A DNA stretch of 64,000 nt from Frankia sp. RB7 (lineage in GTDB: Bacteria > Pseudomonadota > Alphaproteobacteria > Rhizobiales > Xanthobacteraceae): the NCBI GenBank assembly GCA_030403585.1, contig JAUEPE010000026.1:1-64000 (forward strand). The letters run 5' to 3'. Positions 34,507-43,162 of the stretch are shown here, piece after piece. A program made the position numbers and the translations under genes. The notes beneath the pieces were generated by a model. That model saw only the letters and a list, made by a program, of their open reading frames with translations. It was not told where the DNA came from and did not search any database. Every line of letters starts with the position of its first letter. The stretch's first letter is position 1.

Positions 34507-35448
34507 TCAGGCCAGCCATTTCGGCACCCAGCGCTCCGGGCGCGGGGCGCGGGCGAGATCGGCCTGAGCTTCGGGCAATTTCGCCGGCTCGCCGTCGATG
34601 GTCGGGCGCACGTCGTATTCGAAATTCGGCATGACGCGGCCGTCGGCATAGAGGCCGAATTTCATCGCGTACCACAGCCCGAGTTCGGGTTGCGCGCGGC
34701 GCATCTCCTCGCGCAGGTCGCGCAGCAGGGATTCGATCGAGGCGGCTTCCTCGAACGGCTGCGGTCCGCGTGACAGAACCCGAGCCTCGTATTGCTTGCC
34801 GACGATCGCGACCTCGAAATGCGTCTTGTCCCAGGCCTTCTTGCCCTTCGGTAGATGCGCCGCGAGCCGCCAGCCGAGTTCGGCCATCAGGCGATGATTG
34901 GCCCAGTATTCCTCGCGGTCCCGGCTCCACTTCTCGACGAAGCCACGGAAGTCGGGTAGCTCGAATGCGCCGTCCTCGCACGTAACAGGCTCGCCGGTCG
35001 GGCGCCGGGCGAGCCATTGCGCAAGCTCGACGGTCTGGGGCTCGACCTCGTCGTGCGGCCGCAGATCGTGCCAGGCCTTGTCGAATTGCTGCGACGTCAG
35101 CTTTGCGAGCAGCGCGTCGAGGGACGGCGCGAGCAATTCGTAGTCGCCCTCCGAGCCCAATCCCACGATCGGGGGATCGTCGCGGTCGAGGCCGGCGCCA
35201 TACCAGCCGCCGACGGCCGAGCCGTCCGGCAGGCGCATGAACAGTGCGAAGCGATCGCGCAAAGGACTGCCGTCGAAGATCGGGGCCTGGTCAGAGAATT
35301 GGCCCTGCAGCGAGAAGCAGCCGACGCTGCCCCAGGCGCGCCCGTTCAGCCAGCCGGCAAAATCCAGCAGCAAAGGCGGCGCCTCGATGCCCGGCGGAAA
35401 CGCGCCGCAAATGCTGTCGAGGTCGATCGGATAAGGGGTTTCGGACAA
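34507..35448 (-). CDS. Hypothetical protein, SUKH/immunity-protein-like
   Basis: 313 residues, no signal peptide or membrane segment, strongly acidic. The N-terminal half has features of SMI1/KNR4 (SUKH) proteins: DGSAVGGWYGAGLDRDDPPIVGLGSEGDYELLAPS, cut to key residues GSEGD and LAPS, a glycine-rich strand followed by Leu-rich helix. The C-terminal part (ELGLWYAMKFGLYADGRV, NFEYDVRP) resembles immunity proteins of polymorphic toxin systems such as DUF600. No toxin gene lies nearby, so it may be an orphan immunity protein or a domesticated relative. Assignment is by pattern only. Confidence 0.5.
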   Translation of the reverse strand: MSETPYPIDLDSICGAFPPGIEAPPLLLDFAGWLNGRAWGSVGCFSLQGQFSDQAPIFDGSPLRDRFALFMRLPDGSAVGGWYGAGLDRDDPPIVGLGSEGDYELLAPSLDALLAKLTSQQFDKAWHDLRPHDEVEPQTVELAQWLARRPTGEPVTCEDGAFELPDFRGFVEKWSRDREEYWANHRLMAELGWRLAAHLPKGKKAWDKTHFEVAIVGKQYEARVLSRGPQPFEEAASIESLLRDLREEMRRAQPELGLWYAMKFGLYADGRVMPNFEYDVRPTIDGEPAKLPEAQADLARAPRPERWVPKWLA

Positions 35449-35573
35449 GGCTGAAAACTGTCTGGTTGGTCCCGTCCCACTTGGTCTGTCCCGGCCTGGG
35501 TCCGGTTCGAACCAATTCGCGTTCCGAGATCACAAACGCGCTAGAGGCTTGTTGGTTTCTGCGCAGCAATCAA

Positions 35574-35927
35574 ATGACATGCAATCACAAGATCGGTATC
35601 CGAGGCGGACTGCGGGCGATCGGCGCAGCATTGATTCTGTTTTCCCTTCCCGCCGCCGCACAATCTTCACCGGCAGATCAGGCGCGTCAATGGTGCTTTG
35701 GTTCAAGCGAGATCAACGACGATCGGCGCATCGAAGGTTGCTCGACCCCGCTGCAGGCCGATCCTTCGAACGCTGCTGTGCTCTTCAACCGCGCGAAATC
35801 CTTTCGGCACAAGAAGGATCTTGCTGCAGCAAAGGCGATCAATGCTGGTATCGCCGATGCGTTCGAGCACCTCGCGATCGGTATCAGCACGCGCGCCGGC
35901 CGTGCATTTCGCAAAACGTCCGCTTGA
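35574..35927 (+). pseudogene. Remnant of a secreted TPR-type protein
   Basis: 117 residues in frame from the ATG at 35574. A signal-like segment (GAALILFSLPAAAQ) is followed by ARQWCFGSSEINDDRRIEGCS and AVLFNRAKSFRHKKDLAAAKA, which look like the start of the family of Bradyrhizobium TPR proteins with DxxIxGC and NRGxAYxxKGDxDRAI motifs. Here the TPR consensus is eroded after the first repeat and the frame ends soon after (GRAFRKTSA). No good ribosome binding site. Most likely a truncated, decaying gene; a short functional protein is less likely. Confidence 0.5.
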
Positions 35928-36076
35928 CAAGCCCTGCCATTCGGCTGTAGGGACGCGCCCCATGATCAATTCTCGGACCCATCTGCGCCAGGCCATGCGT
36001 CGTCGCTCCCGCGACGATGATGGGTTGCGCCATGTCCGACGACGCCGCTGAAGCACTGAATTCAGCCAGTTTTCGA

Positions 36077-36112
36077 GAAGGCCGCACCCGCAAAGTGCGG
36101 CCTTCTTGCATT
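36077..36112 (+). terminator. Strong stem-loop terminator before argD
   Basis: GAAGGCCGCAC (36077-36087) pairs with GTGCGGCCTTC (36095-36105) around CCGCAAA, followed by TTGCATTT. It ends whatever is transcribed from 35574-36076: the TPR remnant, a 29-codon Arg-rich frame at 35962-36051, or a small RNA. Confidence 0.75.
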
Positions 36113-36183
36113 TCGCGTCCATTTTTCACCCGGCCCCAAATCTTCCCTACCCAAAGTCTTCGCTACCTCAAGAGGAGTTCGAC

Positions 36184-37380
36184 ATGACCACCACCCCCCA
36201 TCCGTATGATGCGCTGATGGACATCACCGCACGGCCCAAGGCCGTGTTCGTCCGTGGCGCCGGTTCATACCTCTGGGACGACAGCCGCAAGCGCTATCTC
36301 GATTTCGTGCAGGGCTGGGCCGTGAACTGCCTCGGCCACTCCCCGCCGGCGGTAGCGGATGCGTTGGCGTCGCAGGCCAAGCGGTTGCTGACGCCGAGCC
36401 CGGCCTTCTACAACGAGCCGAGCCTCAAGCTCGCGCAGGCCCTCGTCGATAACAGCGCCTTCGACCAGGTATTCTTCGCCAATTCCGGCGCGGAGGCCAA
36501 TGAGGGCGCGATCAAGCTTGCGCGCAAATATGGCAGCCTGCACAGAGGCGGCGCGTTCGAGATCATCACGTTCGAGGGCGGCTTCCACGGCAGGACGCTG
36601 GCGACAATGTCGGCCTCGGGTAAAAAAGCGTTCGAGCCGCTGTTCGAGCCGAAGATTGCCGGCTTCAAGAAGGCAAAACTCAACGACATCGCCTCGGTCG
36701 AGAAGCTGATCAGCGACAACACCGTTGCGGTGATGCTCGAGCCGATCCAGGGCGAGTCCGGTGTATGGCCGGCGACCGATCAGTTCCTGCGGGAGCTGCG
36801 TGCGCTGACCCAGGCTCATGGCCTGCTGCTCATTTTCGACGAGATCCAGACCGGCATGGGCCGGACCGGAAAGCTCTTCCACTATGAGCACACCGGCATT
36901 GCGCCCGACATCATGACACTCGGCAAGGGCATCGGCGGCGGCGTGCCGCTCGCGGCTTTGCTTGCGACCGAACGCGCCTCCTGCTTCGAGCATGGCGACC
37001 AGGGCGGCACGTTCAACGGCAATCCGGTGATGTGCGCGGCCGGCCTTGCGGTGCTCGAACAGGTCGGCACGCCGGAGTTCCTGAAGTCGGTCACCGAGAC
37101 CGGCCTGCTGCTCGAAAGCGAGCTGCAAAAGGTCTCGGCCCGGCACGGTCTCGGCGGCGTGCGGGGACGCGGGCTGCTGCTCGCGCTCGACCTCAAGCTG
37201 CCGATCGCGCCCGGCATCGTCGCGCAGGCGTTCGAGGCCGGCGTGCTCCTCAACGCACCGCAGCTCGACGCGCTGCGCTTCATGCCGGCGCTGAACATCA
37301 CCAAGGCAGAGATCGCCGAGATGGTCGATTGTCTCGACGGTATCCTGACCAAGGCCGGCGCGGCCAGACGCGTGGCCTAG
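36184..37380 (+). CDS. argD: Acetylornithine aminotransferase family protein (class III, PLP)
   Basis: 398 residues, length and sequence of the ArgD family, which transfers the amino group of N-acetylornithine (or succinyl-diaminopimelate) to 2-oxoglutarate. Blocks: RYLDFVQGWAVNCLGH, FFANSGAEANEGAIKLAR (PLP phosphate loop), FEGGFHGRTLATMSASG, EPIQGESGVWPA, FDEIQTGMGRTGKLF and TLGKGIGGGVPLAA (Schiff-base Lys). Start at 36184 fixed by GAGGAG 6-7 nt upstream. Not next to argF or other arg genes, so a second aminotransferase with related substrate is possible. Confidence 0.85.
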   Translation: MTTTPHPYDALMDITARPKAVFVRGAGSYLWDDSRKRYLDFVQGWAVNCLGHSPPAVADALASQAKRLLTPSPAFYNEPSLKLAQALVDNSAFDQVFFANSGAEANEGAIKLARKYGSLHRGGAFEIITFEGGFHGRTLATMSASGKKAFEPLFEPKIAGFKKAKLNDIASVEKLISDNTVAVMLEPIQGESGVWPATDQFLRELRALTQAHGLLLIFDEIQTGMGRTGKLFHYEHTGIAPDIMTLGKGIGGGVPLAALLATERASCFEHGDQGGTFNGNPVMCAAGLAVLEQVGTPEFLKSVTETGLLLESELQKVSARHGLGGVRGRGLLLALDLKLPIAPGIVAQAFEAGVLLNAPQLDALRFMPALNITKAEIAEMVDCLDGILTKAGAARRVA

Positions 37381-37466
37381 GGGCTTCCAACGGGCGCGAG
37401 CGCAGCCGTCGTGACCGGCTCACCCCACGACGGCTTGCTCGTCGCTCGCCTGAGCGAGGTGCATCC

Positions 37467-38234
37467 TCACATGAAGAGATGGTGATGATGCGGCATGTCG
37501 CGAATGATGCGAAACCGGTCCCTCAGGATCCTCTCGCATTCGCAGGAGTTTTGGCGCAAACCTTCCAGATCCCGTATCCGAATGGCTCCGCGCGTCCCCT
37601 CCACGACGCCCTTTGCGTCCAGTTCCGCTAGCGCCTTCGACACGCCCGGACGCCTCACGCCGAGAGCCGAAGCGATCATGCCGTGCGTGACGGGAACGCG
37701 GTCGCTTCCGATGCGCTCCTGGGCCAGCAGCAGCCACCGGGCAACACGTTCGCCGATTTCGTGCCTGGCATTGCAAAGCGCCATCTGCGCGTTGAGCGCC
37801 ATCAGAACCTGGACATATCTCAACAGGTGTTCCCTGATTGTCGGGCTCCGTTGAAGGACATTCCGAAGCGCCCCGGCTTCGATGCGCAGCGCGCTACCCG
37901 GCACCCGCACGACACTCCGCTGAATCGTCTGCATCGTACCGAGAACCAGCGACACCCCCACGAACCCGAACTTGCCGACCACTGCCACTTCGACCGGACC
38001 GTCCTTGACCGTGCGGACGACCCGAGACACCACGCCGGATTCGATGAAATAGGCCGCATCCGGATAACGCAGCGCCTCCTGGAGAATCTCGTTCCGCTTG
38101 AGCCGGACGGCTTTCAAATGCGGCCGGAACAACTCGAACTCGGCCTCGGGGAGCGTCGCAAGAATTGCGTTCTGGACCGCCGATGGCACCGTATCGAAAT
38201 ATCGAGGCGATTTGGATACTGCTGGATCAAGCAT
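37467..38234 (-). CDS. Crp/Fnr family transcriptional regulator
   Basis: 255 residues: N-terminal cyclic-nucleotide-binding-type beta barrel (KRNEILQEALRYPDAAYFIESGVV, cut to key residues GVVSRVV and FGFVGVSLVLG), dimer helix (NAQMALCNARHEIGERVARWLL) and C-terminal winged helix (VTHGMIASALGVRRPGVSKALAEL). The barrel lacks the Fe-S Cys set of FNR and the typical RxS cAMP pocket, so its signal is unknown. ACNARHxxxxRxARWLL is the usual signature of the large rhizobial Crp group. Orphan gene between argD and the trehalose group; a Cys/His-containing tail (CECERI, HHHH) is unusual. Confidence 0.92.
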   Translation of the reverse strand: MLDPAVSKSPRYFDTVPSAVQNAILATLPEAEFELFRPHLKAVRLKRNEILQEALRYPDAAYFIESGVVSRVVRTVKDGPVEVAVVGKFGFVGVSLVLGTMQTIQRSVVRVPGSALRIEAGALRNVLQRSPTIREHLLRYVQVLMALNAQMALCNARHEIGERVARWLLLAQERIGSDRVPVTHGMIASALGVRRPGVSKALAELDAKGVVEGTRGAIRIRDLEGLRQNSCECERILRDRFRIIRDMPHHHHLFM

Positions 38235-38443
38235 CGTCTTCGCTGGCCTTCAGTCCGAGTTTTCGACGTTCGCCGCAGCACAAAGAGAACGACTGACTCC
38301 GATGCGAAACTAACGCCAGAGCAACGGATCGTATTGTGACATAGTAGCGCAGTCTTCGCGCCGAGTCATACTTTAAGCGGGGCAGTCGATGCATCAAGGC
38401 AGCGACCTTGGATACCCGTGCGAATGCAGAAGCCCTGCCGTGG

Positions 38444-40732
38444 TCAACCTCCGGCTCGCGTGCTCTTCGCGCGCGCGGCCCACCGACTGCCCTCCTCGCC
38501 GACTTTCGAGCGCGTCCGCTCGCTGGATTCGGTCAAACCGAGAATCCTTTCGCGCGTCCGGCTCCGGGCAGCATCGACCAGGATGGCGCCGGCCCAGCGA
38601 TACACGTTGTTCTCCTTCACTTGCTGGCGCATCAGCTTCATGCGTTCGACCTGCTCTTCGACCGGCATCGTCATCGCGAGCTCGATCGCGGCCGACATCT
38701 CCTCCGTATCGTAGGGATTGACGATCAGCGCCTCGGACATCTCGCGCGAGGCCCCCGTGAAACTCGACAGCACGAGCACGCCTGCATTGTCCTCGCGCGA
38801 GCCGACAAATTCCTTGGCGACGAGATTCATCCCGTCATGCAGGCTGCTCACGACACAAACATCGGCGGCACGGAACAGCTTGAACACGTCGGCCGGCTCA
38901 TAGTGTCGCGCAATCAGCCGAATCGGTGCCTGTTCATCCTGGTGTCGCGCATTGATCTGCGCCGCCAGCGCCTCCGCTTCGGATTGCAGTTTCGAATATG
39001 CGTCGAGCTTGCTCCGCGTCGGAGCCGCGACCTGAACGAAGACGAGCCGTCCCTTCCAGTCCGGATTGCGGGTCAACAGCGCATCCACGGCCCGCATGCG
39101 ATCGAGGATTCCCTTCGTGTAGTCGAAGCGCTCCACTCCGACAATCACCTTCGTCCCGGCCGCCAGTTCGAATTGGGCAAAGACGTCGGCACGGCACTTT
39201 CCATGCGCAGGCACCGTCTGGAGGGCACTGGGAGGCCATTCGATCGAGATCGGATAGGCGCGGATCCTCGTTTCGTGACCGGCCAGGCTGACGGCCTGCA
39301 CCTCGCGGTCGATCCGGCTCTCGACAAACCTGTCGACGCACTCGACGAAATTGTTGCAGTGGAACTGGGTATGAAATCCGAGGATGGTGCTTCCAAGCAT
39401 CCCCTCGATGATCTCCTCCTTCCAGGGGCAGATGCTGAAGGTCTCCGCATTCGGCCACGGAATGTGCCAGAATGAAATGATCGTCGCCTTCGGCAAGCTT
39501 TGGCGGATCATCTTTGGCGCCAGCGCAAAGTGATAGTCCTGAACGAGCACGACGGGATCTTCGGTGCGAGCCTCGGCCACCACAGCATCCGCAAAGCGCT
39601 GGTTGATTTCCCGATACATCCGCCAGTCGCCGATCCGGAAGGCCGGCCGAACGAAAACGATGTGACAAAGTGGCCAGAGCCCCTCATTGGCAAAGCCGTA
39701 ATAGTAGCCGTCCTGCTCGTCTTCGCTGATCCAAACGCGGCGTAGTGCATAGGCAGGCGCCCCTTCCGGGACGCGTATCCTGTCATTCACGTCGACCGTG
39801 TCCCGATCGGCGCTTCCGCTGCCATGTGCGATCCATGTACCGCCGCAGGCGCGCATGATCGGCTCCAGCGCGGAAACAAGACCGCTCGCAGGCCTCTGGA
39901 CGACGATGCCACCATTCGATCTGTTGTGGATGTACGGCTCGCGGTTCGAGACAACGAGCACTTCGGCACCGGGCAGCACACCATGGAGCAGTTCCTGGAG
40001 CGCCTTCGGCGTCCAGTCAATCTGGTTCGTGAGAGTGAAGTTTTCGGCCTGCCGCAGCAGCTTGTGGATCTCGCGGTCCATCGCCGACCCACTCGTCGGA
40101 AGATGCGCGCCCGGCGTGCCCTGCCGGACCTCATCAACCGCGCGCCTGAGCGAACTCATCCAGCTCCGCAGCATCAGGAGCGCGAAGATGATGGTACCAA
40201 CCGTCAGCACCAGAACGACGCCGGCCAGCGACGCCAACAGATAGGCCAGCACCTGGCTCGACCGCGCGCTCGCAAAGCTCAGGTCGGTCAGGATCACGAG
40301 GTACGATCGGCCCTTGGTGGTGATCACCGGGAACGTGGCGACCAGAATGCGCGTGCCGCCGCTGGTGACATTGGCGAAGCTCTCGTTTTCAGACCTCGCG
40401 ATTTTCTCGCAGTTGAAGCTCGCCGGCATTTCCGGGGTCGGCGCAACCAGCTCACCGGCCTGATTACAGAACCCGACAGCCAGGATCTTCTTGTCGAGCG
40501 CCACCCGCTTGAAGAGGTCGGTCAGACGATCCCAGGATTGATCCTCGATGTCGCGGTCGAGGAAGGGCTGGATGGCATTGAAGACGAGCTTTGATCGGGT
40601 CTCGACGTCGCTCCGGGACCATTGTTCGACGATTCCGCCCGTGAACGGCGAAATGCCGAACGCAACGATCAGCGCAACGGCGAGGCCGAACACCCCAAAG
40701 CGAAAAACATCCCGCAATCTGATTGGCACCAA
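38444..40732 (-). CDS. otsA: Membrane-anchored trehalose-6-phosphate synthase with sensor-like N-terminus
   Basis: 762 residues. Residues about 10-30 and 161-188 are membrane segments enclosing a periplasmic domain of about 130 residues, which looks like the CHASE-type input of signalling proteins (ENESFANVTSGGTRI, VFPVITTKGRSYLV region). A HAMP-like stretch (191-235) follows. From 256 on it is a complete GT20 enzyme: VLVVSNREPY, RPASGLVSALEP, VLVQDYHFALAPKMIR, WHIPWPNAETF, GVERFDYTKGILDR and SLHDGMNLVAKEF, all catalytic blocks kept. It joins UDP-glucose and glucose-6-phosphate. Last gene of a tight group with two small membrane proteins and a wHTH protein. The architecture suggests synthesis gated by an envelope signal (inference). 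Confidence 0.88.
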   Translation of the reverse strand: MVPIRLRDVFRFGVFGLAVALIVAFGISPFTGGIVEQWSRSDVETRSKLVFNAIQPFLDRDIEDQSWDRLTDLFKRVALDKKILAVGFCNQAGELVAPTPEMPASFNCEKIARSENESFANVTSGGTRILVATFPVITTKGRSYLVILTDLSFASARSSQVLAYLLASLAGVVLVLTVGTIIFALLMLRSWMSSLRRAVDEVRQGTPGAHLPTSGSAMDREIHKLLRQAENFTLTNQIDWTPKALQELLHGVLPGAEVLVVSNREPYIHNRSNGGIVVQRPASGLVSALEPIMRACGGTWIAHGSGSADRDTVDVNDRIRVPEGAPAYALRRVWISEDEQDGYYYGFANEGLWPLCHIVFVRPAFRIGDWRMYREINQRFADAVVAEARTEDPVVLVQDYHFALAPKMIRQSLPKATIISFWHIPWPNAETFSICPWKEEIIEGMLGSTILGFHTQFHCNNFVECVDRFVESRIDREVQAVSLAGHETRIRAYPISIEWPPSALQTVPAHGKCRADVFAQFELAAGTKVIVGVERFDYTKGILDRMRAVDALLTRNPDWKGRLVFVQVAAPTRSKLDAYSKLQSEAEALAAQINARHQDEQAPIRLIARHYEPADVFKLFRAADVCVVSSLHDGMNLVAKEFVGSREDNAGVLVLSSFTGASREMSEALIVNPYDTEEMSAAIELAMTMPVEEQVERMKLMRQQVKENNVYRWAGAILVDAARSRTRERILGLTESSERTRSKVGEEGSRWAARAKSTRAGG

Positions 40733-40787
40733 GCTATCCTTCGAAGACGGCCACGTTGTCGGTGGCCTGATGCATCCATAGGCCGCG

Positions 40788-41057
40788 TCAGCGCCGACGG
40801 TTCTTCGTTGCGATTGCGGCGATGATCAAGACGAACATCGCCAGCCTCAAGCAATAGAACGCCGGCTCCAGTTCGTTGGAGATGTGCGTCAGCCCGAGCG
40901 TAGCGCGCGTGACCGCGTCGATCGCAAAGGCCAGCCCGAACAGCAGGAAGAAGGTGTCCGAGGTCTGGCGCCAGAACTTCAGGAAGAACAGCGTCGCGGC
41001 GAATGACGCCATCGCCACCGCGCCCGACAACAACGCCGTAAGATTGCTCCCCATCAT
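40788..41057 (-). CDS. Small membrane protein, DUF5985 family (second copy)
   Basis: 89 residues with three likely membrane helices (LLSGAVAMASFAATLFFLKF, TFFLLFGLAFAIDAVTRATL and LRLAMFVLIIAAI) and a basic tail KNRRR. It matches the small DUF5985 proteins, function unknown. The ATG overlaps the stop of the preceding DUF5985 gene (ATGA). The gap to the trehalose-6-phosphate synthase start is 55 nt. The Asp and Arg inside helix two are conserved-looking polar residues. Confidence 0.8.
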   Translation of the reverse strand: MMGSNLTALLSGAVAMASFAATLFFLKFWRQTSDTFFLLFGLAFAIDAVTRATLGLTHISNELEPAFYCLRLAMFVLIIAAIATKNRRR

Positions 41058-41311
41058 TCGGCGTCCCAGATCAATCCGAAAAGGAGAGTCACCATGGCAG
41101 CCAGTGCGATGAGCAGCCGCCAAAGCGACAGGTCGACCTCGGGCAACACGACCTTGTCGATGACGAGCACGACATTGTTCAGAGTCAACCCCACGAAACA
41201 GAGGCCACTCCAGAGCAACAGCCTGTACTTCTCCAGCCGATAGGCGCCAAGCAGCATGCCCGCGCAGACCGCAGACGTCGCGGCACAGAGACCGTAGATG
41301 AAAGGGGACAT
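41054..41311 (-). CDS. Small membrane protein, DUF5985 family (first copy)
   Basis: 85 residues with three membrane helices: FIYGLCAATSAVCAGMLLGA, LLLWSGLCFVGLTLNNVVLV and WRLLIALAAMVTLLFGLIW. Same family and layout as the next gene but clearly diverged, so the two probably form a heteromeric membrane unit. Helix two carries NNVVLVIDK, parallel to AIDAVTR of the partner. Begins 2 nt after the stop of the wHTH gene with AGGGGAC-like context, and overlaps the next gene by 4 nt. Confidence 0.8.
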   Translation of the reverse strand: MSPFIYGLCAATSAVCAGMLLGAYRLEKYRLLLWSGLCFVGLTLNNVVLVIDKVVLPEVDLSLWRLLIALAAMVTLLFGLIWDAE

Positions 41312-41313
41312 CT

Positions 41314-41709
41314 TCACGAACCCTTTCGGAACTTGAAGGCATCGGCGAATGAGCCGATCCGGCGAGATTTTGAATGAACGATGTTGGTGACTGGAATGAG
41401 GTGATGCGAGTATGCCTCCAGTAATTCTCCGACCAACTCGAGATTCTGCGGCGGAATTCCGTCGAGGCTGTAGTTTCCATCGACGCAGACGAGAAGCTCG
41501 GCCGCGCAGAGCCGGCTCAACGCCTCCGCCGCGTCCGACTCCACGATATAGAGACGCCTCGCGAGCCCGGTCGCGTTCCAATGGGACTGGGCGCCGGATC
41601 GAATGAGAAGAAGAGCCTCGATCTGGACCACGGAATCGATCCGCTTCAAGATGAAGCTGCGGAGCTCGTCAGAAACGTACGTATCTGCCATTGCAAAAGC
41701 ACGAGTCAT
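41314..41709 (-). CDS. Winged-helix-like hypothetical protein
   Basis: 131 residues (125 if the internal ATG at 41691 is used). The N-terminal 75 residues look like a winged-helix domain: LKRIDSVVQIEALLLIRS, WNATGLARRLYIVESDAAEALSRL cut to key residues TGLARRL and ALSRL, and a short hairpin LLVCVDGNYSL. The C-terminal part is helical (LELVGELLEAYSHHL, then a basic IVHSKSRRIGSFADAF). It may regulate or sense for the group that follows, but no operator was found. The spacing of 2 nt to the next gene shows tight co-translation. Confidence 0.65.
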   Translation of the reverse strand: MTRAFAMADTYVSDELRSFILKRIDSVVQIEALLLIRSGAQSHWNATGLARRLYIVESDAAEALSRLCAAELLVCVDGNYSLDGIPPQNLELVGELLEAYSHHLIPVTNIVHSKSRRIGSFADAFKFRKGS

Positions 41710-42113
41710 TGCGTTTGGCGACGGACGAAGCCCGGCAAAATCACCGCCGCTTACCGGTCGTGGCTGCAGGTCGAACCTGCATCTCCACCTCTGGGTTTCT
41801 CGGAGTTACACGCAAGACAAACGGACCGCGCCACCATGCGGCCGGCCACCGCGCGCCGTTCGTGCAAATGCGGCGTCCTCGTCGCACAAGACTCGCAATG
41901 CGCAACCGGATGTTTGAATTCCAATTTTGCCGTTGGCGCCATCTTGCCCCCAAGCTCTGGCTATCAGCCGTCCCCTGCCGCAATCACGATTGAATCGTGG
42001 CGACTCTGAGAGCTTGATATGCTGAAAGCGCAGAAGCAATCGGGCGTAGGGTGCGATCTGTCCGATAGCGTACCGAGAATTTGGCGCAAACGCGGAGCCG
42101 CTGGGGACTGGTT
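41710..42113. other. Intergenic region with tRNA-like remnant
   Basis: 404 bp, lower GC than the surroundings, carrying the promoter for the trehalose group and the 3' end of the quinone oxidoreductase gene. On the minus strand, 41830-41750 contains GCAGGTTCGACCTGC, like a tRNA T-arm, next to a possible anticodon-like stem, but the loop sizes are wrong and no D-arm is seen. No gene supported. Confidence 0.5.
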
Positions 42114-43088
42114 TCAGGGCTTCAAAATGGACGCGCCGGTGGTGTTGCGGCTTTCGAGGTCGATATGGGCCTTGGCGGCGTCCTTCAGCGCATAGGCGTG
42201 GTTGATCGGCACGTGCAGTTTGCCGTTGATGACGGCGGAAAACAGCGTGTCGGCGCCTTCCAGCAGCTCCTTGCGCGTGCCGACATAGTCGTTGAGCTTG
42301 GGCCGGGTCGCAAACAGCGAGCCGTGATTGTTCAACTCGGCGATCGAGAACGGCGGCACGGGACCTGACGCGTTACCGAAAGACACAAACATGCCGCGCG
42401 GCTTCAGACACGACAGTGAGCCCGGGAATGTCGACTTGCCGACGCCGTCATAGACGACGTCACAGCCCTCGTTGCGGCTGATCTGCTTCACGCGCGCGAC
42501 GAAGTCTTCCTCGTTGTAGAGGATGACGTGGTCGCAGCCATTGGCCTCGGCAAGTTCGGCCTTCTCGCGCGAACCGACGGTGCCGATGACGTGGGCCCCC
42601 AGCGCCCTCGCCCATTGGCAGGCGAGCAGACCGATGCCGCCGGCTGCGGCATGGATCAGCACGCGATGATGCGGCTCGACCTTGAAGGTCTTGTGCAGGA
42701 GGTACCAGACCGTCAGCCCCTTGAGCATCAGCACGGCGCCTTGCTCGTGGGTGATGTGGTCGGGCAGCTTGACCAGCTTCTCCCAGGGGATGTTGCGCTC
42801 GCTCGTATACGCGCCGAGGTTGTGGTAGTAGGCGACGCGGTCGCCGGGATGGAAATTCGTCACGCCCGGCCCAACGGCGAGGACCTCGCCCGAGGCCTCG
42901 TTGCCGGCGATGAATGGCAGCCCCGGCGCCTTGTAGAGGCCGGTGCGGTAATAGACGTCGATGAAGTTCAGGCCGACCGCATGTTGGCGGATGCGCACCT
43001 CGCCAGGGCCCGGCGCCGGGACGTCGACGCTCTCATAGACCAGGGCTTCGGGGCCTCCGACCTTGTGCACACGGACGGCTTTGGTCAT
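42114..43088 (-). CDS. Quinone oxidoreductase (NADPH), zeta-crystallin-like
   Basis: 324 residues, the usual size of QorA-type medium-chain reductases. Blocks: VGLNFIDVYYRTGLY, PFIAGNEASGEVLAVGPGV, the NADPH loop HAAAGGIGLLACQWARALG and DVVYDGVGKSTF. No structural or catalytic zinc Cys set, as expected for this group. It reduces quinones or enones with NADPH. ATG at 43088 with GGAGGTCAGGTG just upstream. Monocistronic, minus strand; TerC lies 75 nt upstream. Confidence 0.92.
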   Translation of the reverse strand: MTKAVRVHKVGGPEALVYESVDVPAPGPGEVRIRQHAVGLNFIDVYYRTGLYKAPGLPFIAGNEASGEVLAVGPGVTNFHPGDRVAYYHNLGAYTSERNIPWEKLVKLPDHITHEQGAVLMLKGLTVWYLLHKTFKVEPHHRVLIHAAAGGIGLLACQWARALGAHVIGTVGSREKAELAEANGCDHVILYNEEDFVARVKQISRNEGCDVVYDGVGKSTFPGSLSCLKPRGMFVSFGNASGPVPPFSIAELNNHGSLFATRPKLNDYVGTRKELLEGADTLFSAVINGKLHVPINHAYALKDAAKAHIDLESRNTTGASILKP

Positions 43089-43162
43089 CACCTGACCTCC
43101 TCTTCTCCAAGGCAGCGAAAGACATAGCGCCCGCCTTGTCAACTCGACCCCGGCTGAAACGG

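Noticed and set aside
35962..36051. 29-aa Arg-rich peptide gene
   Set aside because: No ribosome binding site and composition is GC-driven; more likely part of a non-coding transcript or spacer.
41750..41830. Functional tRNA gene
   Set aside because: T-arm-like sequence only; the T-loop is too short, no D-arm, and the anticodon-like loop lacks U33.
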